A DNA stretch of 54,716 nt from Flavobacteriaceae bacterium (GCA_947457255.1 CANGUZ010000009.1:1-54716), one strand, 5' to 3'. Positions 9,618-19,759 are shown, counted from the stretch's first letter. Program-made: numbers and translations. Notes: a model not told the origin generated them from the sequence alone.

Positions 9618-10863
9618 CAACTTGATACACTTTTTCGAGTTGTTGATTGGTAATAATATAAGGTGGTAAGATATAAACGGTATTACCCACTGGTCGTAAA
9701 ATAATGCCGTTTTCTATAAAAAAGTGATACAGTTTATTTCTTAAATTACCATAATAACTTTCCTGATTTTCAGTTTTGAGTTCCAAAGCAAAAATGACTC
9801 CAAGAATTCGAGAGGTTTTAACTCTTGAATGGTATTTTATTTTTTGCTCAAAAACTAAATGTAAATCATGAATTCGTTGAATGTTTTTTTGCATTTCTTC
9901 GGTTTCTAACAAAGTTATACTCGCTAAAGCAGCTGCGCATCCTGTTGGGTTTGCCGTAAAAGTATGACCATGAAAAAAAGCTTTGTTCACATCTTCGTCT
10001 AAAAATCCGTCGAATACTTCCTGAGTAAAAGTGGTAATTGCCATAGGAATAGTTCCTCCTGTTAGGGCTTTAGACAAACACATCATATCTGGATTTGTTT
10101 CTAAATAATCAATAGCGAATGTTTTGCCTGTTTTACCAAAACCAGTCATTACCTCATCGGCAATGGCAAATACACTATTGGCTTTACACAATGCAATCAT
10201 TTTATCTAAAACTTCTGGTGCATACATAACCATACCAGCGGCACCTTGACATAACGGCTCAAAAATAAAGGCAGCAAATTCGTTTGTTTGGACCAATTTT
10301 TCGAGAGCTTGCAAAGAGGCAGTTTCGTTTCCTGGAGTTGGAACCGGAATTCGAACTACTTCTAATAATGACCCTTGAAAAGCTTCGGTAAAAAAAGTGA
10401 TTCCGCTTGATGCCATAGCTCCAAAAGTATCGCCATGAAAAGCATCTTCAAGCGCTATGATTTTGGTTCGCTTTTGATTTTTATTATAAAAATATTGCAA
10501 TGAAGCTTTAATGGCGACTTCAACTGCAGTTGAACCATTATCAGAGTAAAATATTTTTTTTTGGTTTGATGGCAAAATCTCCATTAACTTTTCTGCCAAA
10601 AGTATGGCGGGTTTGTTGGTAAATCCTCCAAAAAGCACATGCTCTAAAGTAGTCAATTGTTTGTAGATAGCATCTGCAATTACTTGATTTGAATGACCGA
10701 AAGGATTTACCCACCATGAAGCAATAGCGTCTATATATTCTTTACCGTTCTCGTCCCAAAGCAAAGCCCCTTCTCCTTTTACAATAGCTGGCAACAAACC
10801 CGTTGTTTGATGTTGAGTATAAGGATGCCAATGGTATAATTGATCTTTTTCAGATAATGTCAT
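9592..10863 (-). CDS. bioA: Adenosylmethionine--8-amino-7-oxononanoate aminotransferase
   Basis: BioA transfers an amino group from S-adenosylmethionine to KAPA, giving DAPA, with PLP as cofactor. Family marks are the N-terminal LYHWHPYTQH, SWWVNPFGHSN, the glycine/serine loop SDNGSTAVEVA, EPLCQGAAGM, ADEVMTGFGKTG and the PLP-lysine segment LSKALTGG (about residues 264-271). The 423-residue length is typical of class III aminotransferases, and the tyrosine and tryptophan of WHPYTQ distinguish BioA from ornithine-type relatives. It lies 45 nt downstream of bioD and upstream of the ketoacyl synthase in one operon. Confidence 0.95.
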   Translation of the reverse strand: MTLSEKDQLYHWHPYTQHQTTGLLPAIVKGEGALLWDENGKEYIDAIASWWVNPFGHSNQVIADAIYKQLTTLEHVLFGGFTNKPAILLAEKLMEILPSNQKKIFYSDNGSTAVEVAIKASLQYFYNKNQKRTKIIALEDAFHGDTFGAMASSGITFFTEAFQGSLLEVVRIPVPTPGNETASLQALEKLVQTNEFAAFIFEPLCQGAAGMVMYAPEVLDKMIALCKANSVFAIADEVMTGFGKTGKTFAIDYLETNPDMMCLSKALTGGTIPMAITTFTQEVFDGFLDEDVNKAFFHGHTFTANPTGCAAALASITLLETEEMQKNIQRIHDLHLVFEQKIKYHSRVKTSRILGVIFALELKTENQESYYGNLRNKLYHFFIENGIILRPVGNTVYILPPYIITNQQLEKVYQVVEKALEIV

Positions 10864-10908
10864 TCTATTTGAGATTACATTTAATTTTTGAAATTGTCAT
10901 TAAAATTG

Positions 10909-11529
10909 CTATTGCAGTCCTAAAAGGTTTTCTCTAAACTTATCGGCATAATCTTTCGTGACATTTGCATCAAAATAAGGTTCGTTGTCTATTCTTCCTA
11001 TAAAAGATGCTCCCGTTTTTTTTAAAATTATTTCTTCAGTGGCTTTATTTTCATCCCCAGAGAAGATAATTCCTGCAATTTTGATATTTCTACTTTTTAA
11101 GGCTTCATATGTTAGCAATGTATGATTGATACTTCCTAAATAATGTCGAGAAACCAAAATTACTTTATAATCGTTCTGAATTAAATCTATAATATAATTT
11201 TCATGGTTAAATGGCACTAAAACACCTCCCGCTCCTTCTATTACTAGATGATTGCTCGTGTTAGGTTCAATGATTTTTTTAATATCAACCGAAATACCAT
11301 CTATGGCGGCAGCATAATGCGGACTTGCAGGAGTGTTTAATGCATAGGCATTAGGATGAAAAAAAGACTTTTTGTTCGATACCCTTTCTTTTACTTTATG
11401 TGTATCTGAATTTTCTAAATCACCGGCTTGTATGGGTTTCCAATAATCGGCTTCTAAAGCTTCGGTTATGATTGCTGCTGTTACGGTCTTTCCTACATCT
11501 GTTCCGATTCCTGTTATAAATAGTTTCAT
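10909..11529 (-). CDS. bioD: Dethiobiotin synthetase
   Basis: BioD closes the ureido ring of DAPA with CO2 and ATP to give dethiobiotin. The N-terminal P-loop is GIGTDVGKTVTAA (about residues 7-19), followed by the substrate region YWKPIQAGDLENSDT. The switch-like motif VIEGAGGVLVPF lies near residue 96-107. The 206-residue length is normal. It is the second gene of the bioF-bioD-bioA-KAS operon; the 64-nt gap to bioF carries an extragenic CGCAAAG-type repeat. Confidence 0.95.
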   Translation of the reverse strand: MKLFITGIGTDVGKTVTAAIITEALEADYWKPIQAGDLENSDTHKVKERVSNKKSFFHPNAYALNTPASPHYAAAIDGISVDIKKIIEPNTSNHLVIEGAGGVLVPFNHENYIIDLIQNDYKVILVSRHYLGSINHTLLTYEALKSRNIKIAGIIFSGDENKATEEIILKKTGASFIGRIDNEPYFDANVTKDYADKFRENLLGLQ

Positions 11530-11540
11530 ATTGTTTATTT

Positions 11541-11580
11541 AACCGCAAAGTTCGCAAAGAATGCGCAAAGTTCACAACGA
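11541..11580. repeat. CGCAAAG-type extragenic repeat
   Basis: Three CGCAAAG units (11544, 11553, 11564) and a degenerate CACAACG (11573) alternate at 9- and 11-bp spacing between bioF and bioD. A related degenerate array lies at 43682-43703. I recall similar CGCAAAG strings from Flavobacterium intergenic DNA, but the function is unknown. Confidence 0.6.
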
Positions 11581-11593
11581 TTTTTACTTTATA

Positions 11594-12739
11594 TTATTTA
11601 AAAACCAATTCAGACAACAATTTCAATACCTCAGATATTTCTTCTTTAGAATTATAACTGTGCAGACAAAACCGCAATCGTTCCTGTCCTTCTGGAACCG
11701 TTGGTGATAAAATGGCTTTTACATCATATCCTTTTTCTTGAAATTGATTTGCTATTGCCTTTACAGCATCATTTCCTGGGATTATTGCCGATTGAATAGC
11801 CGATTTACTTCTAACAAATAAAGGTTTTAGCCCGAACACATTTTTTTCTTGATTAAAATGAATAATATTTTCTTTCAATTTTTGAATATTTTTTGTTTGT
11901 TCTAAATGTTGGTACGCAATTAAAATTGTTGCAACAGCATGAGGAGAAAGTCCTGTAGTGTATATAAAACTTCTTGAGAAATTAATTAAATATTCTTGAA
12001 GTTCTAAACTTCCTACTATTGCTGCTCCGTGACAACCTAGCCCTTTCCCGAAAGTTATTATTCTTGCAAAAACATTGTTCTGTATTTCTTCTGATTGTAG
12101 AATTCCTTCACCATTTAATCCAAAAACACCAAGAGCGTGAGCTTCATCAACAACCAAATAACAGTTGTATTTGTTAGAAAGTTGAACTAGTTCTTTTAAA
12201 TGTGGTGTGTCTCCATCCATAGAAAACACACTTTCGGTAACAATATAAATTTCAGAATGCTCCTTTCGAAATCTTAAAATTAATTGCTTTAAATCGTCTA
12301 AATCGTTGTGTTTAAATTTATATGATTTTGCATTTGACAATTGTAATCCATCGCGAATAGATGCATGACTTAATTCATCGTATAAAATAAAATCACCTTT
12401 TTGAGGAACTGAACTAAAAAAACCAACATTGGCATCGTAACCAGAATTAAAAATTAATGCCGATTCAGACTGATGAAATTGGGCAATACGTTTTTCAGCG
12501 TCTTGATACAATTGATGATTTCCAGACAATAATCGAGAACCTGTCGCTCCGTTTGTTTTGATATTTTTATCAATAAGATATTGATGAGATTCCTGAAAAA
12601 TAGTTTCTGATAGAGCAAAACCTATATAATCGTTTGAAGCAAAATCTATCAAATCTTTTGGAAAGGACAATTTACGCAAAGCATTGTTTTGCTTGCGAAG
12701 TTCGAGTTTTGCAGAAAGATTATTAGGGAAATTTTTCAT
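11594..12739 (-). CDS. bioF: 8-amino-7-oxononanoate synthase (KAPA synthase)
   Basis: BioF condenses pimeloyl-ACP or -CoA with L-alanine using PLP, the first committed ring-building step of biotin synthesis. Diagnostic segments are FASNDYIGFA, NGATGSRLLSGNH, LIFNSGYDANVG, DELSHASIRDG, VVDEAHALGVFG and the PLP-lysine segment ITFGKGLGCHGAA. The frame can be opened at a TTG at 12796, but that codon lies in the atpC terminator hairpin, so I choose ATG 12739 (381-382 residues). A -7 box directly after the terminator drives it. The C-terminal RLRFCLHSYN also fits the family. Confidence 0.93.
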   Translation of the reverse strand: MKNFPNNLSAKLELRKQNNALRKLSFPKDLIDFASNDYIGFALSETIFQESHQYLIDKNIKTNGATGSRLLSGNHQLYQDAEKRIAQFHQSESALIFNSGYDANVGFFSSVPQKGDFILYDELSHASIRDGLQLSNAKSYKFKHNDLDDLKQLILRFRKEHSEIYIVTESVFSMDGDTPHLKELVQLSNKYNCYLVVDEAHALGVFGLNGEGILQSEEIQNNVFARIITFGKGLGCHGAAIVGSLELQEYLINFSRSFIYTTGLSPHAVATILIAYQHLEQTKNIQKLKENIIHFNQEKNVFGLKPLFVRSKSAIQSAIIPGNDAVKAIANQFQEKGYDVKAILSPTVPEGQERLRFCLHSYNSKEEISEVLKLLSELVFK

Positions 12740-12777
12740 GTTTTTACACCTTAAAAACAATTTGTGATTTAGATATT

Positions 12778-12785
12778 CAAAAATA
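12778..12785 (-). promoter_or_regulatory. -7 box of the biotin operon
   Basis: TATTTTTG on the - strand lies 38 nt upstream of the bioF ATG and begins in the T-run that ends the atpC terminator. No -33 TTG at the expected spacing; the hairpin occupies that position. Confidence 0.5.
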
Positions 12786-12815
12786 AAAAAAGCCAAACAA
12801 TACTGCTTGGCTTTT
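12785..12815 (-). terminator. Terminator of the atpD-atpC unit
   Basis: On the - strand AAAAGCCAA pairs with TTGGCTTTT (9 bp, positions 12815-12807 and 12796-12788) around a 10-nt loop. It is followed by a run of seven T and lies about 20 nt after the atpC stop. Confidence 0.85.
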
Positions 12816-12834
12816 ACTCTTTATTTTAAATTTT

Positions 12835-13116
12835 TTAATCTACTAAAACAATTACTTTATTGTCTTTCATTTCTATAGTTCCTGAATTGATATCAAGGCT
12901 AAAATTTTGATCATTAATTTTAGTAAATTTATCTTCAACATCTTTATCAAATTTAAAACTTGAAGCTGCAATTTTTACAGCACCTTGTTTTAAAGTAGAA
13001 ACTATGGGAGCATGAAAATTTAACATCTGAAAACTACCATTTACTCCTGGTAAAGATACAGAAGTTACTTCTCCTGAAAATAATTTTGCTTCTGGTGATA
13101 CTATTTCTAATAACAT
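12835..13116 (-). CDS. atpC: F1F0 ATP synthase subunit epsilon
   Basis: The epsilon subunit belongs to the central stalk of F1 and regulates ATPase activity. The 93-residue protein contains only the N-terminal beta-sandwich (LEIVSPEAKLFSGEV, LPGVNGSFQMLNFHAPIVSTL). The C-terminal helical hairpin seen in the longer E. coli form is absent, which is usual in Bacteroidota. It is downstream of atpD, separated by 98 nt that hold a heptad repeat array and a hairpin. The other ATP synthase subunits are not in the window, as is common in Bacteroidota where atpDC is separate. Confidence 0.92.
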   Translation of the reverse strand: MLLEIVSPEAKLFSGEVTSVSLPGVNGSFQMLNFHAPIVSTLKQGAVKIAASSFKFDKDVEDKFTKINDQNFSLDINSGTIEMKDNKVIVLVD

Positions 13117-13123
13117 AATTTAA

Positions 13124-13158
13124 AGTTGTGAGTTATAAGTTATAAGTTATAAGTTGAG
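13124..13158. repeat. Heptad tandem repeat in the atpD-atpC gap
   Basis: Five consecutive 7-bp units read AGTTGTG, AGTTATA, AGTTATA, AGTTATA, AGTTGAG. The last unit forms part of one arm of the hairpin at 13151-13196. Confidence 0.8.
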
Positions 13159-13196
13159 GGTTTGAGATGAAATATTTTACTTCTAACCCTCAACTT
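13151..13196 (-). promoter_or_regulatory. Intercistronic hairpin between atpD and atpC
   Basis: AAGTTGAGGGTT (13151-13162) and AACCCTCAACTT (13185-13196) form a perfect 12-bp stem with a 22-nt loop. No U-run follows, so it looks like an RNA processing or stability element rather than a terminator. It could set the lower amount of epsilon relative to beta; that is inference. Confidence 0.55.
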
Positions 13197-13214
13197 CTAA
13201 CCTTTAACTTTATA

Positions 13215-14729
<1,515 letters not shown>

Positions 14730-14810
14730 TTATGTATTTATTTAATAGCGTTTTAGGTTTGTAAAAAACATCTAATTATTTTTTATATAATGGGTGCTTT
14801 TTTCAGAGTG

Positions 14811-14840
14811 CAAAGATAATTTTTTAAAATAATAAATCAA
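14811..14840 (-). promoter_or_regulatory. Promoter of atpD-atpC
   Basis: On the - strand TTG (14840-14838), 19 nt, TATCTTTG (14818-14811) is a full consensus match. The leader to the atpD ATG is about 78 nt. Confidence 0.7.
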
Positions 14841-14911
14841 GATTTTTTTTAGTAAAATAAATTCTATTTTTTTTAATAGAATTAATTGCTGTAAACTATT
14901 TGTTTAAAACT

Positions 14912-14944
14912 AAAAAAACCACCACAAAAATTGTGATGGTTTTA
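14912..14944 (-). terminator. Terminator of the TonB receptor / SGNH unit
   Basis: On the - strand ACCATCACAA pairs with TTGTGGTGGT (one mismatch), followed by TTTTTTT. It lies about 20 nt after the SGNH hydrolase stop codon. Confidence 0.8.
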
Positions 14945-14964
14945 GATGAAAAAATATTATAAGT

Positions 14965-16545
14965 TTAAAAAGCTAATGGATTAGCCGGATATAGTATTCT
15001 ATAATTTCCTAAATCGACGCCTTTTAAATTAGAGCCGTATTTTGCATTAATGGATTTTAAGAATTCATTTGCAATTAAAGCATATCCTCTTGGACTAGGA
15101 TGAACTCCGTCTAATGAAAATGCTCCGCCTGTAACGTATGTTGATCTTAAAGTAAAGCCATTTGCCGAAACACCTTTTGTAGCAACTTCATTTAATACTG
15201 AATTAGCATCTACGAAAGCCAAACCTTTTGAATCTGCCAATGATTTAATAGTTGAATTATAGGCATCAGTAGCTGTTTTTAACTCAGAAATCTCACTCGG
15301 CACCAAAACGTGTCGGTCTGGTAACGGGAATGTAATACCGTAGGCTCCAAGACCTGCTTGCAATATAGGTGCAGGAAGATTAGTGTTTTGAGTTCCTATA
15401 ACTCCTCTTGTTGTTAGTGGAATTAAATCGCCTGTTTTGGATTGACGCGCTTTACCATAAGTTGCTCCTAAATAGTTTGCTAATGCAACTAATGTTGGAT
15501 TTCCGCTATTTGTTGCGGCAAAAACTATTGTTGCACCTTTATCTTCTAATGATTCATCTTGGATTATTAATGGATTATTTGCTGTTGTTGACAACAAACT
15601 GAATCTATCAGGTAATATAGAGCTTAAAGCTGACATAAGACTTGAATTGATTGTATTTATTGTTGCGATATCTCCCGCAGAAATGGGATAAGTAACACTA
15701 CAATTTGTCTCATCAGCATCTTTAAAATAAGAATTAGGATTTACAGGTTTTACAGAAATTGTAGTAAATTGAGGAATGCTTGTAACATATGGAATATTTG
15801 CTATAACACCTTTTGCTCCATTTGAAGTTAAAGTGTTAACTAGAGTTGTGTAAGCAAAATCAAAGGTTGTCGTAGGAGTAATTGCATCTAATGCTGAATC
15901 ACCGCCTGCTAAAGCATATCCTAATACATCATTATTTCCTATCCATAAAGAGAAAAATGTTGGTGATTGTGCCATAGCATCCTCAAGAACTGATTTATTA
16001 GGGTTAGAAGCTATTCTAACAAAATATGGATTTGCTGTTGCGGGAACAGCTCCTAAACCAGCAGGGTTGCCATAACCATTAAAAATAAGATGAAAACTTC
16101 TTGCGCCAGGAATCCCCATATTATTATATAATCCTCCTGTATTAGACGCAAATGTCTCTGTAGTTGATGAGCCCGTAACTGATACTGGACCACAGCCATC
16201 AAAAAACAATCGACGACCAAATGATGGATTTGGTGCACCACCAAATAAAAGTCCACCAACATTATCTGCCATGAACGGAATTTTAAATTCACCGCCTCCA
16301 ACTTGAGAAAATTGTTGTGCTAAAATATTAGTATAGGATCCTTTTTGCCCTTCAATAAAAAGTGCCCCATCGCTAAATCCTGCTGTCAATGAATTTCCTA
16401 AAGCAACATATTTTGAAAAATCGGCAGTTCCAGAGGTTAACGGAGCTCCGTCAGTTGAATTTGAAACAACTACAGTTTCATCATCATTATTACAAGCTAC
16501 GAAGGTTAACGAAACCAGTAGCAACAATTTTATATTTTTTATCAT
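14965..16545 (-). CDS. SGNH/GDSL-hydrolase lipoprotein
   Basis: The protein begins with a lipoprotein signal (LLLLVSLTFVAC, acylated Cys near residue 17, followed by an Asn/Asp/Glu-rich stretch). SGNH blocks are visible: YVALGNSLTAGF with the catalytic serine, WIGNNDVLGYA with the block III glycine-asparagine, and LDGVHPSPRGYALIA with the catalytic Asp and His. It is therefore probably an active esterase or lipase-type enzyme on the outer membrane. The frame can be extended to 16602, but that would overlap the preceding gene; the ATG at 16545 directly precedes the signal peptide. It follows the TonB-dependent receptor by 31 nt and is surely co-transcribed, suggesting a joint role in cleaving and importing an acylated or esterified substrate; the substrate is unknown. 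Confidence 0.88.
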   Translation of the reverse strand: MIKNIKLLLLVSLTFVACNNDDETVVVSNSTDGAPLTSGTADFSKYVALGNSLTAGFSDGALFIEGQKGSYTNILAQQFSQVGGGEFKIPFMADNVGGLLFGGAPNPSFGRRLFFDGCGPVSVTGSSTTETFASNTGGLYNNMGIPGARSFHLIFNGYGNPAGLGAVPATANPYFVRIASNPNKSVLEDAMAQSPTFFSLWIGNNDVLGYALAGGDSALDAITPTTTFDFAYTTLVNTLTSNGAKGVIANIPYVTSIPQFTTISVKPVNPNSYFKDADETNCSVTYPISAGDIATINTINSSLMSALSSILPDRFSLLSTTANNPLIIQDESLEDKGATIVFAATNSGNPTLVALANYLGATYGKARQSKTGDLIPLTTRGVIGTQNTNLPAPILQAGLGAYGITFPLPDRHVLVPSEISELKTATDAYNSTIKSLADSKGLAFVDANSVLNEVATKGVSANGFTLRSTYVTGGAFSLDGVHPSPRGYALIANEFLKSINAKYGSNLKGVDLGNYRILYPANPLAF

Positions 16546-16576
16546 AATATTAATTTTATATGTTTTTTTAATACAA

Positions 16577-19489
16577 TCAAGGTGTAATTGTCCAAGAAGC
16601 AAAATACTGTTGTCCTATTAGACCTGCTCCCAGTACTTGTTGGTATTCTTGCCCTCCAAGGTTTGATGCGCCTATTTTAAGAATCGATTTTAATTTTGGT
16701 ATACTATAGTTTATTTGAGCATCAATTACCGTCGCTGCATCAATCATTCCATCAGCAAAAGTCGATTGCCATAAGTATTCGCTATTCCATCTAGCACTTA
16801 GATTAAATCCGAAATTTTTAAATAATTTCTCATTCCCTAAAGATGCTTTTACTCTATGCTTTGGAGTATTAAATCCTGCTTCGAAATCTTTGTCTTTATC
16901 TTGATCAAATTGAAATTCTGCAAAATTATAATTAGCACTAATTTCAAAATTATTAATAATTTTTTTAGAAACACCTAGTCCAAAACCTAATGATTTAATT
17001 TCTAAGGCTGTATTGGTATACAATTGAAATACCCTTACATCACTGTTTGCAACAGCAATAACTGATTGTTCAGCAGAAACTGTTGGATTTGGATTGCCTG
17101 CTGCACCAGTTAAAGTTATATTATCTGCAGCGGTCCCGTAGTATGGCGCAATTACATTTAAATTTCCTAAGAAATCATTATATATGTTATAATACCCATT
17201 AATATCAAATGCAAAATCTTTAATTTGCCCTCTATATCCCAAATCGAATGCTTTAACCGTTTCTGGCTTTACAAATCCTGCATTTGTCTTTCTAAGTAAT
17301 GCAGCAGCACCTTGCAAATTTGTTGGATTTTCTCTTGCAAAGTTTGCAAAATCTCTTGCAGAGGCTGCTGTATATGAATTAAAATAGGCGTTTTCACCAT
17401 TTATGGTTACTGTTGATGTAGGTGCTCCGTTTATAAGAGATAGAATAGCCTGCCCAGTTGCTGAAATTGAACCTCTAGCACCACCACCACCTCTTATCTC
17501 TGAATATCGAGTTAAATTGTCTGGAGCTGAACCAATAAGTACAGCATTACCAACATTAAACCCTATATATTGGTCTTGGGTTGTTGGGTTTCTAAAACCA
17601 GTTTGGAATGAACCTCTGAAGTTGTGGTTTTTATTCTCGCCTGCTGAATATGCTGCAGAAAGTCTTGGAGAGAAATTCCCATCAAAATTTTGAGATTTAT
17701 CATAACGTACAGATCCTGTAAGTTTTAATCTATCTTCCATTAACTTTTTTTGAACTTGGGTATAGGCGCCATATTCACTGTAATTTATTTGACCATTAGC
17801 ATCAGTATAAATTCTTCCTCCAGAATCTAATTCATACAAACGAAACGATCCTCCAACTTGAATTTCCGCAGGTTTAAAAACATCTTTAAAGTTATAATTA
17901 GCATCAGAATGCCAAATTCTAGAATTATCTTGTAATCTTGATCCAGAAAGCACATCAGGATTTGCGATAACTTCATTAAATGCTTTTTTAAATTCTGGAG
18001 TGCCTGGTAAAAATCTTCCTGTATCTGCTGCAGCTCTAGAAATAGCATGCGCTTGTGTTGGCGTTGCTCCTCCTACTGTAGCTTGCACAAAAGCACCTGC
18101 GTACTGACCAAACCAAGTATTATCGTCTTTCCATTTTCTATTTACGTTAAGTCCAGTAAAAGTCATATCATATGATCTTCCGCCATCTTCAGTAGTAGTA
18201 TATCCTCTAACAAAGAAGTTCTTCCCTTTTACCTCTAATTTATGTTGTTGCATAAAAAAGTTATTCAAATAATATCTATTTGCTCCTTGATACACTGTAT
18301 TTCCAGTACCGAATTTACTTTGCAAAATAATTTCAAAATCATTTGCCCATGGCCTGATATGTAGTGACATATCTGCTTTAGCATTTTTAACTTTGTTATC
18401 GGTCAAATCGGTCTCATTATAACCAGTTCTACTCACATTATAATTTGGAAGAATTTGATTGAATGTTGCAAATTGCGCAGGCGTAATTCTCCCCGCATCT
18501 AGTAAACCTTTAGCAACTCCATTTAAATTTGTTGAAGCTTCATCTCCGTGCACATTAATTCCGTTGTAGTTATGAAAACTTCTGTCAAGACCAACATTGT
18601 TTACTAAATCTTTATCTCTGTAATCTGTAGCGAACCAATCGGTTCCTTGCATAAAAGTAAAATTAGCTTTGGCTGCAAAATGTTTCGAGAAAGCATGTGC
18701 TACTCGAATGCCGTAATCATAATAATCATTATTTCCTGCTGCTTTTTGACTCGTTTGTCCAAATTTTGCATAAGCCGTTATTCCTTGATTCGTAAACGGA
18801 CTTTGGCTGTTCATGAATAATATACCATTGAATGCATTTGCGCCATACAGAGCAGATGAAGCACCAGGTAAAAGCTCGACATTAGCTACATCAATTTCAG
18901 AAACTCCAATTAAGTTTCCTAAAACAAAGTTTAATAATGGCGAAGAGTTGTCCATTCCGTCTACTAACTGCAAGAATCTTGTGTTTGCAACAGTTGCAAA
19001 ACCTCTAGTGTTGATAGACTTAAAAGACATACTACTAGTGTTCATATGCACTTCTTTTAAGTTTTCTAAACCGTCATAAAAGGTTGGAGAAGCAGTTTTC
19101 TTGATGTCTTTTGCTGTCATTCGCTCAATAGTAACAGCTGACTCTCTAACTCTTTCTGGCGTTCTAGAAGCGGAGACTACGATTTCATTTAGTAAGGTTT
19201 CTTCGTCTACAAGATTTACACTTACTTTTTGATTGTTAGATTTAATATCTATTTTTTTTGCTCCATACCCAACACTCGAAACTTCAATGGCATAAGGTGG
19301 GTTTTTAGATGTTTTTAATTCAAAATTACCATCTAAGTCACTAACTGTTCCTGCCGAGTCTCCGATAATTTTAATATTGGCTCCAGAAATTGGTTTTTTG
19401 TTGCCGTCTTTGACAACTCCTGTAATTGTACTTTGCGAGTAAGTTATACCGCAAAAAAACAACGACAAAATAAATAAATACACTTTCAT
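16577..19489 (-). CDS. TonB-dependent outer-membrane receptor with N-terminal CarboxypepD_reg-like domain
   Basis: The 970-residue protein has a signal peptide (LFILSLFFCGITYS) and a CarboxypepD_reg-like beta domain (ITGVVKDGNKKPISGANIKI, about residues 22-100). A plug domain follows (EIVVSASRTPERV to about 240; includes DGMDNSSPLLN and LLPGASSALYGANAFNG), then a 22-strand-type barrel. It imports an unknown ligand across the outer membrane using TonB energy. No SusD partner is adjacent, so it is not a classical SusCD pair; instead an SGNH-hydrolase lipoprotein follows. No clear canonical -7 box was found in the 270 bp upstream. Confidence 0.93.
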   Translation of the reverse strand: MKVYLFILSLFFCGITYSQSTITGVVKDGNKKPISGANIKIIGDSAGTVSDLDGNFELKTSKNPPYAIEVSSVGYGAKKIDIKSNNQKVSVNLVDEETLLNEIVVSASRTPERVRESAVTIERMTAKDIKKTASPTFYDGLENLKEVHMNTSSMSFKSINTRGFATVANTRFLQLVDGMDNSSPLLNFVLGNLIGVSEIDVANVELLPGASSALYGANAFNGILFMNSQSPFTNQGITAYAKFGQTSQKAAGNNDYYDYGIRVAHAFSKHFAAKANFTFMQGTDWFATDYRDKDLVNNVGLDRSFHNYNGINVHGDEASTNLNGVAKGLLDAGRITPAQFATFNQILPNYNVSRTGYNETDLTDNKVKNAKADMSLHIRPWANDFEIILQSKFGTGNTVYQGANRYYLNNFFMQQHKLEVKGKNFFVRGYTTTEDGGRSYDMTFTGLNVNRKWKDDNTWFGQYAGAFVQATVGGATPTQAHAISRAAADTGRFLPGTPEFKKAFNEVIANPDVLSGSRLQDNSRIWHSDANYNFKDVFKPAEIQVGGSFRLYELDSGGRIYTDANGQINYSEYGAYTQVQKKLMEDRLKLTGSVRYDKSQNFDGNFSPRLSAAYSAGENKNHNFRGSFQTGFRNPTTQDQYIGFNVGNAVLIGSAPDNLTRYSEIRGGGGARGSISATGQAILSLINGAPTSTVTINGENAYFNSYTAASARDFANFARENPTNLQGAAALLRKTNAGFVKPETVKAFDLGYRGQIKDFAFDINGYYNIYNDFLGNLNVIAPYYGTAADNITLTGAAGNPNPTVSAEQSVIAVANSDVRVFQLYTNTALEIKSLGFGLGVSKKIINNFEISANYNFAEFQFDQDKDKDFEAGFNTPKHRVKASLGNEKLFKNFGFNLSARWNSEYLWQSTFADGMIDAATVIDAQINYSIPKLKSILKIGASNLGGQEYQQVLGAGLIGQQYFASWTITP

Positions 19490-19710
19490 TTGGTTTAATT
19501 TTTATTTGTTTATTAAGCCAAAGTACAAATATTTTTGAAATTAATAAAAATACTAACGATTAATTTTTGTATTTATAATAATTATTGCCTTTTATTACGT
19601 ATTCATTATTTTAACAAAATTTAAGTTTTTATTAACGTTTTAAGAATAAGCCTAAAAATAATACTATGCACGCCTATAATTTTACGCTAAATTTAAATTT
19701 ATTGCAAAAA

Positions 19711-19736
19711 AAACGTCTCGAAATATCGAGACGTTT
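19711..19736 (-). terminator. Terminator of the glmS operon
   Basis: A perfect 10-bp stem (AAACGTCTCG / CGAGACGTTT) with a 6-nt loop is followed on the - strand by a run of eight T. It lies about 23 nt after the glmS stop. The remaining AT-rich 220 bp up to the TonB receptor gene show nothing else recognisable. Confidence 0.9.
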
Positions 19737-19759
19737 TTATAAAAAAATTAAAACTTTAA

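Noticed and set aside
12740..12796. Longer start for bioF at TTG 12796
   Set aside because: It lies in the atpC terminator stem and the added residues do not resemble BioF.
16546..16602. Longer SGNH hydrolase start overlapping the TonB receptor gene
   Set aside because: The lipoprotein signal peptide begins right after the ATG at 16545; the extension would bury it.
17403..17693. Open frame of 96 codons opposite the TonB receptor
   Set aside because: It lies wholly inside the receptor gene on the other strand and its composition shows no family or signal; it is a shadow frame. The same holds for similar frames opposite bioB, glmS, serS and others.
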